Assembly: GCA_026982235.1 (NCBI GenBank)
Contig: JALSHM010000460.1
Span: 1 to 7,916, forward strand
Source of the DNA: Robiginitomaculum sp.
GTDB taxonomy: Bacteria; Pseudomonadota; Alphaproteobacteria; Caulobacterales; Maricaulaceae
Reading direction: 5' to 3'
DNA: 7,916 nt
Position numbers and translations under genes: made by a program. Numbering within the stretch: the stretch's first letter is position 1; every line of letters starts with the position of its first letter. Shown here piece after piece: positions 1-6,058 of the stretch. The notes under the pieces are model-generated. The model made no database searches. It was not told where the DNA came from and was given only the letters and a program-made list of their open reading frames with translations.

Positions 1-313
1 GGGCAGGGGCCGTTTTATGGGTGTACCCACCTGCAGAGAATAAATTGGTTTTTTCTAAGTGCCTGAGCGCATCTCTGACATTGCAAGAACACAGCTCGCA
101 TACGAGGTCGATAATATTACCGCCTTTGTCCAGCCCGTGATCATACCAAAGCTGTTTTTGGGTATCGACTTTGAACGACGGGGTTTTGTCGCCCTGTCGG
201 ATTGGGCTGGAATACCACAGCTCGCGGCCACCCTTGTTGGATTTCGCCGCTTTGACACCCTGAGTTTCAAGGTACAGATCAATTGGAATGCTTCGGGCTT
301 GAGTCGAGTTCAT
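1..313 (-). CDS. CHC2/DnaG-type primase-like protein, N-terminal part (runs off left edge)
   Basis: Reading the minus strand from an ATG at 313 gives 104 open codons to the window edge. The protein begins MNSTQARSIPIDLYL and holds the core of a CHC2 primase domain: KTPSFKVD (residues 43-50), LWYDHGLDKGGNIIDLV (55-71), matching the DnaG pattern of a K-TPSF strand followed by a G-x-GD/GGN-x-x-x-hhx helix. The usual zinc ligands are gone: CPFH is replaced by SPIR (36-39) and the second Cys pair by WYDHG. Such zinc-less variants are common in primase/Toprim proteins of mobile elements, where a Toprim catalytic domain would follow; here that part is outside the window. A role in replicating or priming the transferred strand is an inference. 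An in-frame stop lies upstream at 344-346 and no other usual start codon intervenes. No good Shine-Dalgarno sequence precedes the ATG. It is divergent from the Thoeris genes. Confidence 0.8.
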   Translation of the reverse strand, partial: MNSTQARSIPIDLYLETQGVKAAKSNKGGRELWYSSPIRQGDKTPSFKVDTQKQLWYDHGLDKGGNIIDLVCELCSCNVRDALRHLEKTNLFSAGGYTHKTAPA

Positions 314-331
314 ATTTGATTGATTATTTAG

Positions 332-360
332 GTTACATTTAGTCTACTCGAAAATAGAAT
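332..360 (+). promoter_or_regulatory. candidate sigma70-type promoter for the Thoeris operon
   Basis: GTTACA (332-337) and TAGAAT (355-360) are separated by 17 bases and match the -35 (4/6) and -10 (5/6) consensus. They lie 38 bases before the start of thsA and nothing else lies between except a ribosome site. Judged by eye only; AT-rich DNA gives such matches by chance. Confidence 0.4.
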
Positions 361-368
361 AATGGCAA
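341..368 (-). promoter_or_regulatory. candidate divergent promoter for the primase-like gene
   Basis: On the minus strand TTGCCA (368-363, 5/6 match to the -35 consensus) and TAGACT (346-341, 4/6 match to the -10) are 16 bases apart and 27 bases upstream of the primase ATG. It overlaps the candidate Thoeris promoter on the other strand, so the two could exclude each other. Confidence 0.35.
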
Positions 369-381
369 TTATCTTCGAGCT

Positions 382-389
382 AAGGAAAG
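382..389 (+). promoter_or_regulatory. Shine-Dalgarno supporting the TTG start of thsA
   Basis: AAGGAAAG sits 9 bases before TTG at 399. The in-frame stop TAA is at 381-383, no ATG or GTG exists in frame between it and the TTG, and the nearby GTG at 392 is out of frame and closes after eight codons. This makes the TTG the only reasonable start. Confidence 0.6.
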
Positions 390-398
390 AAGTGTATT

Positions 399-1283
399 TT
401 GGAAAAATCAGTAAATAGGATATATGGATTTCTCCGGAAATATGTATTTTGGCCGCTATTTAGGATATTAAGTTCTGCTATTGTTGGAACTGGTGTTGTT
501 TGGCTTTTTTTGGAACCTTATTTTTTCATTACGAAAACTACTGAGGTTCCATACTCTTTTTGGAGTTTTATAGTTTTTGCAGGTTTCATTGGCTTCGGTT
601 GGTTCTTGTTTAATGGGTACTGCCTTGCGGGGTATTTGAAGAGGTCGGTGGTCATACGTGGACATTCAGATACATCTATAACTATAAAGTTCGGAAATAT
701 TTTTAAGCAAAAAGGCTGGAAAGCTATTAGCGTAAATGATTTTTTTGATAGCAAAGTGGATGGTGAAGTTATTGATTCAAGCTCTCTGCATGGACAAGTG
801 ATAAAGGAATATTGGCAGGATGATGGAAGAGCTTGGAAACAAGCTATTTCGACCAGCTTGGAAAAGACGGAAACCATTGAAAAAGCTCCTAGCCGATCCA
901 AGGGGAATCAACTGCGTTACCCTATCGGAACGACAGCGAGTAATAGAGACAAAAAGTTCCTATTTGTGGCGTTAGGTCAAACTGATCCCAAGACACACGA
1001 GGTTTCGGCAAATGCGGAAAGTCTAATTCAGGCGGTAAAAGGGCTTATTAAAACGGCTCGGGCCACATGTGGTAACGATCCCTTGTTTATACCTTTAATG
1101 GGTTCTGCACTTGGTCGGGTACCTGGAAACCAAATTGTTGTGACTAACCTTATTTTGACAGCCATTTTTGAGGAAGCCGGAGAAAAGAAGGTTACGGCTC
1201 CCATTACTCTTGTTTTGCCTCCAAACAATCCAGATGGAATAAACTTACAATCAATAGCGGTCGGGTGGAAAAAGCATGGCTAA
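399..1283 (+). CDS. thsA: ThsA, type II Thoeris effector: two transmembrane segments plus macro domain
   Basis: This 294-residue protein is the likely effector of a type II Thoeris anti-phage system. Two hydrophobic segments (about residues 18-38 and 53-77) would place it in the inner membrane as a hairpin. The rest is a ThsA-type macro domain (DUF6430 family): the loop VNDFFDS then SSSLHG (112-118, 127-132), the family signature RYPIGTTA followed by KKFLFVALGQ (173-193), and the phosphate-loop-like IPLMGSALGRV (231-241). Macro domains bind ADP-ribose-type ligands. In studied type II systems this domain senses histidine-ADP-ribose made by the TIR partner and the membrane part then disrupts the cell; that mechanism is taken from the family. 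It starts with TTG, which may keep the level of a toxic effector low. It overlaps the next gene by 8 bases. Length and motifs look complete. Confidence 0.88.
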   Translation: MEKSVNRIYGFLRKYVFWPLFRILSSAIVGTGVVWLFLEPYFFITKTTEVPYSFWSFIVFAGFIGFGWFLFNGYCLAGYLKRSVVIRGHSDTSITIKFGNIFKQKGWKAISVNDFFDSKVDGEVIDSSSLHGQVIKEYWQDDGRAWKQAISTSLEKTETIEKAPSRSKGNQLRYPIGTTASNRDKKFLFVALGQTDPKTHEVSANAESLIQAVKGLIKTARATCGNDPLFIPLMGSALGRVPGNQIVVTNLILTAIFEEAGEKKVTAPITLVLPPNNPDGINLQSIAVGWKKHG

Positions 1284-1833
1284 TAGAACCGGAACATACA
1301 TTGCCTTTGATGGCTTAGGTCAAACTGACCCGACAAAGTCAGACTTCAAATATTATTCGTCCATCCAGGGTTGGAGTGCAGGAAAACATATCGACTTTAA
1401 ATTCGTTGATAGCCACGCCAAGACGTATGCCGTCAGAGATACGAGTTCACAAGCTACCCTTGAGCAAAGAATTCGAGAACGGCTAGCAGCATCGAAAAAC
1501 TGCCTTGTTATTCTTAGCGATCAAACCCGTAAGTCCGGCAGTATGCTTTCATACGAAATAGAAAAAGCAGTTGATGATTATGGGCTGCCTTTGATTGTCG
1601 CATATCCAGGATATAATGCTATTCTTCAGCCGGAAGAATTATCTTACAGGTGGCCAAATGCGTTAACTCAGAGGATTAGAAACCGCTCTGTCAAAGCAAT
1701 TCATATTCCCTTCAAAAAGAATCCGATTCTTAACGCGATTGGCCAGTTCACGGTTAACAGTAACAATTTGTCGATACCGCTTCAGTTTTATTCTCGCCAA
1801 GCGCATATAGAATTTGGCTGTATTACTAGGTGA
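1276..1833 (+). CDS. thsB: ThsB, TIR-like (DUF1863/MTH538) signal-producing sensor of Thoeris
   Basis: The 185-residue protein has the ThsB layout: strand A with TYIAFDG (residues 7-13), KYYSSIQGW (25-33), FKFVDSH then VRDTSSQATL (41-47, 53-62), RIRERLAASKNCLVILS (65-81), SMLSYEIEKAV (89-99) and LPLIVAYPGY (104-113). The Glu of LSYEIE (E94) lies where TIR NADases keep their catalytic glutamate, although the exact residue cannot be proved by eye. The family consumes NAD+ on phage infection and releases a nucleotide messenger for ThsA. The ATG lies inside the last codons of thsA (8-base overlap), so translation is probably coupled. No other gene follows in the operon, so there is a single ThsB. 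The C-terminus (IGQFTV...AHIEFG) looks complete. An alternative is another TIR-like DUF1863 protein, but the partner makes Thoeris the best call. Confidence 0.87.
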   Translation: MANRTGTYIAFDGLGQTDPTKSDFKYYSSIQGWSAGKHIDFKFVDSHAKTYAVRDTSSQATLEQRIRERLAASKNCLVILSDQTRKSGSMLSYEIEKAVDDYGLPLIVAYPGYNAILQPEELSYRWPNALTQRIRNRSVKAIHIPFKKNPILNAIGQFTVNSNNLSIPLQFYSRQAHIEFGCITR

Positions 1834-2072
1834 AGATTGCGTGAAGCAACTTTCATTTGACACCCCCTGAATTATCCTCAGAATATGCAGACGAAGTGCA
1901 TTGCATTGCAAGATTGTAAATTCGTAACGAACAGTTTTTGAAGCCTCGCGTTGCGGGCTCAAAAATGTCCGTCGAATTCACATCTTGACAGGGGGTTTTC
2001 ACCCCTGCACCCCAGACAAGGGATATCGCTCAAGGCGCGTTTCCCTTTGAACCCTTTTAGCCTTTTTGAAGC
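1834..2072 (+). other. noncoding repeat-rich region, candidate oriT / mob control region
   Basis: These 239 bases between thsB and mobC hold no convincing gene. They contain three tandem copies of TGCAT/TGCAA (1897-1911), an 11-base palindrome TTGCATTGCAA (1901-1911), a long imperfect hairpin (1935-1965), a short hairpin AGGGG/CCCCT (1990-2005) and AAGGGA/TCCCTT arms (2018-2047). Two TTGACA hexamers occur (1857-1862 and 1985-1990), each followed by a C- or G-run, but neither has a good -10 partner. Origins of transfer of MobC/MobA-type systems usually lie directly upstream of mobC and carry inverted repeats, so this is the natural place for oriT. No nic site matching the IncP consensus ATCCTG was found; ATCCTC at 1874-1879 is only similar. 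Confidence 0.4.
1935..1965. repeat. imperfect inverted repeat with TTTTTG/CAAAAA ends
   Basis: TTTTTGAAGCCTCGC (1935-1949) can pair with GCGGGCTCAAAAA (1953-1965) around a 3-base loop, with two unpaired bases in the left arm. The T-run lies 5' and the A-run 3' on both strands, the reverse of an intrinsic terminator layout (A-run, GC stem, T-run), so a terminator is unlikely. A relaxase or MobC recognition hairpin is a better guess. Confidence 0.5.
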
Positions 2073-2483
2073 ATGATGGACAGAAGCGACTACCAGAAAA
2101 CCTACCGCGAGAAATATAAGGATCAAGCCAAGCGCGTGAACCTTACTTTTTCTTTGCGGGAGTTTCGAAGCATTTCTCGCGGCGCAAAGTCTTCGGGTAT
2201 CGCTGTTGCTGCCTATGCCAAACGCTGCGCCTTGGAGGCGCATCACCGCAAAGCGGCCAGCATTCCCGAGGAAGTGCTAGAGCAGCTTGAAGACCTTCGG
2301 CGCATGGTTCGCATTATGGGAAATAACATGAACCAAATGGCGAAGCATTCCAATCGCGTCAAACAGGTTTTGGACGACAACGAACCTTTCGTGCATCTAC
2401 AAAACCTGGAAGGCGAGCTGAAACGCGCCATTGCCAATGTAGCAAAACACAGCGCCAAATCTCAGACGGGCGGCAAGGCATGA
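2073..2483 (+). CDS. mobC: MobC-like relaxosome accessory protein
   Basis: The 136-residue product resembles the MobC family, small DNA-binding proteins that help melt oriT and load the relaxase. After a basic start (DYQKTYREKYKDQAKR), residues 20-55 form a ribbon-helix-helix-like unit: strand RVNLTFSL followed by FRSISRGAKSSG and AVAAYAKRCALE. The MobC signature is LRRMVRIMGNNMNQMA (75-90), equal to the L-x-x-h-G-N-N-h-N-Q-h-A pattern. The C-terminus is a charged helix. Two ATG codons (2073 and 2076) are possible; the weak GAAG at 2068-2071 suits the second better. A TGA at 2067 closes the frame upstream. Its stop overlaps the relaxase start as ATGA, so both are made together. It likely also represses its own operon, as RHH relaxosome proteins often do, but no operator can be proved. 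Confidence 0.85.
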   Translation: MMDRSDYQKTYREKYKDQAKRVNLTFSLREFRSISRGAKSSGIAVAAYAKRCALEAHHRKAASIPEEVLEQLEDLRRMVRIMGNNMNQMAKHSNRVKQVLDDNEPFVHLQNLEGELKRAIANVAKHSAKSQTGGKA

Positions 2484-3643
2484 TAATCAAATCCATGAGC
2501 CGCAAGCTGCCGAGCTTTGGGCAGCTTTTGGAGTATATCGACCGCGATTCAGGGCAGGAAGCTTTCAGCATCCGCCACAATCTCGCAGGCAGAAAACCCC
2601 AAAGCATCTGCGCAGAATTTGAACGTAATGGCGCGCTGCTCAGGAAACGCAAAAACGGCAATTATCTCTTTCACGAAATCATCTCGATCACCCGTGCCAA
2701 AGGCTTGACGCCGGAGGAACAAAAAAGCCGCCTTCAGGAGATTGCCCAAGAATACATCAATGCCCGTTGTCCAGATAATCTCGTTTACGGCGGTCTGCAC
2801 CAGGACAAAGATCACAGCTACCACATGCACCTGATGATCTCGGCCAACAGGGTAGGGCAAGAAAAGCGCCAGCAACTCAGCAAGCACCAGTTTCGCCAGA
2901 TACAGGTGAAGCTCGAAGAACACGTTTTGCAGCATTACCCCGAGCTGGAGCAAAAACTGGCTATCGGGAAGCGCTCAGATAGGGGTCGCAGCAAAGGTGA
3001 GGCCGAACTGGAACGCCGCACGAAATCCCGCCCTAAACGCGAGGAGATTCTGAAGCGGGTACAAACGGCCTTTGATGCATCGCGTGACCGAGAGAGCTTG
3101 CTCAGCATTCTCGGGCATCACAATCTGGAAATCTATGTTCGCGGGAAAACTCTGGGCGTGATTGACCTTGAAACAGGCAAAAAGCACCGCTTGAAAACCC
3201 TTAATTTGGAAATGGCCGACAGAGTGGAAATCCGGCTTTCGGGGCAGGAAATAGAACCTATGAGAAAAACAGAACGCGAAAGCGTGCAAGAGCCGGTACA
3301 AGAAGCAGAATTTGCGGGTCAAAAAGAAAAAGTGGCGGAGCCACAACAACAGCGCAAATCGCAGGAGCCTGAAATGCGGGAGAGTGATAAGGAAAAAGAT
3401 ACGGTGAAGCAGGAAGCGCCGCAGTATGGCTCGGAGGAAAATATCAAGCGCCGCCAAGAGATTGAAAAGGGGGAACGAACGCCCGACCCTGAAATGGATA
3501 TTATGACCCATGAGGATTGGCGCAAACAAGATTATGCCAGCCACAAATTTGCCCAATCCTGGCGGCGCACGATTGATGATCTGCGCGACAAGGATCGTTC
3601 AGCAGAAAAAAGCAGAGAGAAAGGCAAAGGCCGGAGCCGATGA
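2480..3643 (+). CDS. MobA/VirD2-family (MOBP-like) conjugative relaxase
   Basis: The 387-residue protein nicks one strand at oriT and stays linked to its 5' end through a tyrosine. The relaxase domain fills about residues 1-170: motif I with SFGQLLEYIDRD (12-23), where Y19 is the probable catalytic tyrosine, a middle HEIISI strand (65-70), and motif III HQDKDHSYHMHLMISAN (107-123), giving the H-x-D-x-x-H and H-x-H metal-binding histidines H107, H112, H115, H117. A basic linker (KRSDRGRSKGEAELERRTKSRPKR) leads to a small domain (about 185-250), followed by a highly charged, probably coiled or disordered tail rich in Q, E, K and R. Coupling to mobC by ATGA supports the start. The final codons are followed by a further open stretch in the same frame, so the C-terminus may once have been longer. 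MOBP is the best class; MOBQ/MOBV are less likely because of the motif spacing. Confidence 0.88.
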   Translation: MIIKSMSRKLPSFGQLLEYIDRDSGQEAFSIRHNLAGRKPQSICAEFERNGALLRKRKNGNYLFHEIISITRAKGLTPEEQKSRLQEIAQEYINARCPDNLVYGGLHQDKDHSYHMHLMISANRVGQEKRQQLSKHQFRQIQVKLEEHVLQHYPELEQKLAIGKRSDRGRSKGEAELERRTKSRPKREEILKRVQTAFDASRDRESLLSILGHHNLEIYVRGKTLGVIDLETGKKHRLKTLNLEMADRVEIRLSGQEIEPMRKTERESVQEPVQEAEFAGQKEKVAEPQQQRKSQEPEMRESDKEKDTVKQEAPQYGSEENIKRRQEIEKGERTPDPEMDIMTHEDWRKQDYASHKFAQSWRRTIDDLRDKDRSAEKSREKGKGRSR

Positions 3644-3824
3644 CAACAGGCAGACCATATTCGCCAGACCTTGCGCGAGTTGACCGCCACCGTGCGGCTT
3701 TCCGTGCAAGCCAGCCTCTTGTGAATCCGCAACCGTTACCTGCATATTTTGAAACATCTAAACACACGCCACCATGCAAAGACACATGAGTATTTGAGAA
3801 TGGACTCGTCCAGGAAGACTGAAA
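3641..3824 (+). other. gap after the relaxase: vestigial in-frame extension or tiny ORF
   Basis: After the relaxase TGA (3641-3643) the same frame stays open for 26 codons (3644-3721), reading QQADHIRQTLRELTATVRLS and ending VQASLL before TGA at 3722. The pattern is a plausible amphipathic helix. In another frame ATG at 3640, overlapping the relaxase stop as ATGA, opens a 49-codon ORF to 3789 (MTTGRPYSPDLARVDRHRAA...), which resembles nothing known to me. Only one of these can be biologically meaningful; the rest of the gap shows nothing clear apart from the ribosome site of the next gene. Confidence 0.35.
3812..3817 (+). promoter_or_regulatory. Shine-Dalgarno of the coupling-protein gene
   Basis: AGGAAG lies 7 bases before the ATG at 3825, ideal spacing. 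It fixes this start rather than the internal ATG at residue 31, and therefore supports that the protein really lacks an N-terminal membrane domain. Confidence 0.6.
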
Positions 3825-5288
3825 ATGATCGGGAAATTCCTCACAAACGCCAGTAAACATGCCGCCTATGGCCTGATCTTTGGGAAGTTCCTCAAAAAGC
3901 AGGGCGGGGCCAGAATGCTGACCAGCTCAGAAACCACCGACCTGCTTTCACCCCGAAACACAGGCCTGCTTATTGACGGCCACCAGGGGCGGCTTTCCGA
4001 GCGGGAAAGTTTCCAAAATGTTTGCGTTATTGCCCGTGTAGGGGCTGGGAAAACCAGCCGCTACATTATCCCGAACGTGCTGGATAAAGCCAAACGTAAT
4101 TGCTCTCTCGTGGTGAATGATCCCAAAGGCGAAGTTTTTGCTGAGACCTCAGGCTATATGCAATCCAAGGGCTACAGGGTGATTGCTATTAATCCCGAAG
4201 ACTTGGAGCAAAGTTCAACCTTCAACCCATTGCTGGAAGCCAAAACGGATATTGAAATTGAACAGGTGGCAGAAATCTTGATCAAAGCCGGATCAGGAAG
4301 CCAGAGCAAAGATGTGTTTTGGGATAACGGCGCAATCCGCCTCATATCCGTGCTGCTGAAACTCTTGCAGCGGGCCGGATATGTAGACCCCGCCCATTTT
4401 ACCTTGGGCAATCTCTACCACCTGCTGCAAAATTTCGGCACTGATGGATCACCGCTTGATGATTTTTGCATTAAATGGGCTTACGATCCACAAAACCACG
4501 ATGACAGCTCACTGTGGGAAGAATGGAAGGGGGTAACCACCGGAAACAGCAACGCCGTGCAAAGCTTTGCCCTCACCGCGCTGACCGCTCTCAAAGCCTT
4601 CACCAACAAGAACCTGGTGCAGCTCACCAGCTCCAGTTCCTTTGATCTGGAAAGCCTCCGGCATGAGAAGACCATCGTGTATTTTATCATTCCGGCCCAA
4701 CACGCCGAATACTATGGTTTTTGGACCAGCGTATTTTTCCGCTCTGTGTTTAACGTGGCCATGCGCAGAATGCCGACCAGAGCCACGCTGCCCCTCTATG
4801 TGCTCTATGATGAATTTGGCCACTCCAGCATCCCCAGCTTTGTTTCTGTGGCAAATACTATTCGGGGGTATAAGGTAAGCCTTTCGATAGTCCTGCAATC
4901 CCTTTCCCAGCTTTCCGCCCGCTATGGCCGAGATTATGCCCTGAGTATCCAGGGCGGGTTTAATACCTATCTGGCCTATAGCGGATCAGATCAGGAAACC
5001 GCGAAATTCTTTGAAGCTATCGCTGGAAAGGTGATCGAGGTTCGCAAGGATAAGATCGAGGATATTACCCAGCAGCGTCATGAATATAACCTGCTGAATG
5101 CCGATGCGATCCGCCGGATAGAGGACCATGAAGCCTTGCTGGTTTCTGCGAATAAGAACCCAGCCATTATTCCAACCGTGGGATATTTCCAAAACCGAAG
5201 GCTGGCAAAGATTCCGAAACGCTTTGGTACAGCGTATCTAGAAAAAGCAAATACCAGCGCCACAATACAACGGGTGCCGCTGCAATGA
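3825..5288 (+). CDS. VirD4/TraG-family type IV coupling ATPase lacking a transmembrane domain
   Basis: The 487-residue product is a coupling protein that would bring the relaxase-DNA complex to a type IV secretion channel. Features: TGLLIDGHQGRLS before the P-loop ARVGAGKTS (70-78, the first glycine of the Walker A pattern being Ala), SLVVNDPKGEVFAETSGY (94-111, typical VirD4/TraG), an all-helical insertion (about 140-265), Walker B LYVLYDE (324-330), and the glutamine motif SIVLQSLSQL (354-363), then GGFNTYLAYSGSDQETAKFF (377-396), a sensor-type segment of the family. Normal VirD4 proteins begin with two membrane helices; this one starts with a short basic amphipathic stretch (MIGKFLTNASKHAAYG...FGKFLKK) and has none. 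The next gene, overlapping by ATGA, encodes a membrane protein, so the anchor may be supplied in trans. ATP hydrolysis by a hexamer is inferred from the family. Confidence 0.88.
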   Translation: MIGKFLTNASKHAAYGLIFGKFLKKQGGARMLTSSETTDLLSPRNTGLLIDGHQGRLSERESFQNVCVIARVGAGKTSRYIIPNVLDKAKRNCSLVVNDPKGEVFAETSGYMQSKGYRVIAINPEDLEQSSTFNPLLEAKTDIEIEQVAEILIKAGSGSQSKDVFWDNGAIRLISVLLKLLQRAGYVDPAHFTLGNLYHLLQNFGTDGSPLDDFCIKWAYDPQNHDDSSLWEEWKGVTTGNSNAVQSFALTALTALKAFTNKNLVQLTSSSSFDLESLRHEKTIVYFIIPAQHAEYYGFWTSVFFRSVFNVAMRRMPTRATLPLYVLYDEFGHSSIPSFVSVANTIRGYKVSLSIVLQSLSQLSARYGRDYALSIQGGFNTYLAYSGSDQETAKFFEAIAGKVIEVRKDKIEDITQQRHEYNLLNADAIRRIEDHEALLVSANKNPAIIPTVGYFQNRRLAKIPKRFGTAYLEKANTSATIQRVPLQ

Positions 5289-6058
5289 TTAACACCCTCG
5301 CCGACCTCAAAACCATAGCCCTGACGGCTTTGTTCAATCCGGCATTTCTTGTCGTTCTGTTGATCTTGTTTTTTGCAGGAAAGTTCTTTGGCAAACTGAC
5401 CAAACGCCTGAATATCTGGAAGATACTAGCTTTGGCCTACTTTAGCCTCTTTCTCTACCCGTCCGTGCGTGATGCTGGCCCAATCCTGGGCGGCATCTTT
5501 TTGTTGGGTATGGCGAGTAACCACACGAGGCTTATATTCTCAATTTTTGGTTGGGCGCAAAGCCTGGGCGATGTGATTTATGCCTTTCGGTATCGCAGGG
5601 CATTTGAGGACTTGCGGCGACGAGAGCAGGAGCAGGAAAGACAAGCCCATGAAGAACGCAGACGGGCCTACGCGGAATATGACAGGCAGAGCCAACAGCA
5701 GCAAGGTTGGCGGGATGATGCGCGGGAGCATCGGCAGGGAAAGGGCAAGGCTGAGGCCGGAGGAAGGAGTGCGGGGAGAGGTGAAAGCGCGCGAGCTGGT
5801 CGAGGAGCTAGAAGTGGTTCACAACGAAAACGCACAAACCAACAACAAAACCGGACGCAACAAGCACCAGCACAGAACACGACACGCGATAGGCATTTGC
5901 AGACCTTGGGTCTGAAGCCTAGTCGGGAGTATACGGCGGCGGAGATTAAGAAGGTGTATAGGAAAGCTGTGATGAAGGCGCATCCTGATGCGGGTGGGAC
6001 GCAAGGTGAATTTGTGGCGGTGGTGGATGCATGGGAGTGGTTGAGAGGAAAAAGTTGA
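5285..6058 (+). CDS. membrane protein with charged linker and C-terminal J domain
   Basis: The 257-residue protein has two or three hydrophobic segments at its N-terminus (about 14-32, 45-59, 65-77, with 82-90 possibly part of a fourth), a long Arg/Glu/Gln-rich linker (102-200, probably coiled coil then disordered), and a C-terminal J domain (about 203-257): LQTLGLKPSREYTAAEIKKV, then RKAVMKAHPDAGG with an intact HPD (233-235). J domains recruit DnaK/Hsp70 and stimulate its ATPase, so this protein would place a chaperone at the membrane, facing the cytoplasm. Coupling to the T4CP through ATGA suggests a joint role: anchor, substrate unfolding or assembly. That role is inferred and not taken from a known homologue. 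Helix I of the J domain is short compared with DnaJ, as in other small J proteins. The C-terminal coding part is notably G-rich (GGTG, GTGG runs) compared with the start of the gene. Confidence 0.8.
   Translation: MINTLADLKTIALTALFNPAFLVVLLILFFAGKFFGKLTKRLNIWKILALAYFSLFLYPSVRDAGPILGGIFLLGMASNHTRLIFSIFGWAQSLGDVIYAFRYRRAFEDLRRREQEQERQAHEERRRAYAEYDRQSQQQQGWRDDAREHRQGKGKAEAGGRSAGRGESARAGRGARSGSQRKRTNQQQNRTQQAPAQNTTRDRHLQTLGLKPSREYTAAEIKKVYRKAVMKAHPDAGGTQGEFVAVVDAWEWLRGKS

Noticed and set aside
59..319. 86-codon plus-strand ORF at the left edge
   Set aside because: It lies antisense to the primase-like gene, whose minus-strand reading shows clear family motifs; the plus-strand protein resembles nothing.
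1897..1911. TGCAT tandem repeats as a CRISPR or plasmid iteron array
   Set aside because: Only three 5-base copies without spacers, too short for either.
1990..2005. AGGGG/CCCCT hairpin as a terminator for the Thoeris operon
   Set aside because: The T-run is in the loop, not after the stem, and what follows is C-rich; kept only as part of the candidate oriT.
1985..2013. TTGACA at 1985 as the -35 of a mobC promoter
   Set aside because: At 16-18 bases downstream there is only CACCCC-type sequence with no -10 box.
2975..3556. 193-codon minus-strand ORF opposite the relaxase
   Set aside because: Phe/Leu-rich product is the mirror of a Lys/Glu/Gln-rich relaxase tail; a shadow of coding bias.
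3501..3860. 119-codon minus-strand ORF across the relaxase/coupling-protein gap
   Set aside because: It overlaps both real genes on the other strand, is Cys/Trp-rich without motifs, and has no supporting ribosome site.
5580..5915. 111-codon plus-strand ORF inside the J-protein gene
   Set aside because: Out-of-frame reading of the low-complexity Arg/Gln linker; the main frame ends in a convincing J domain.
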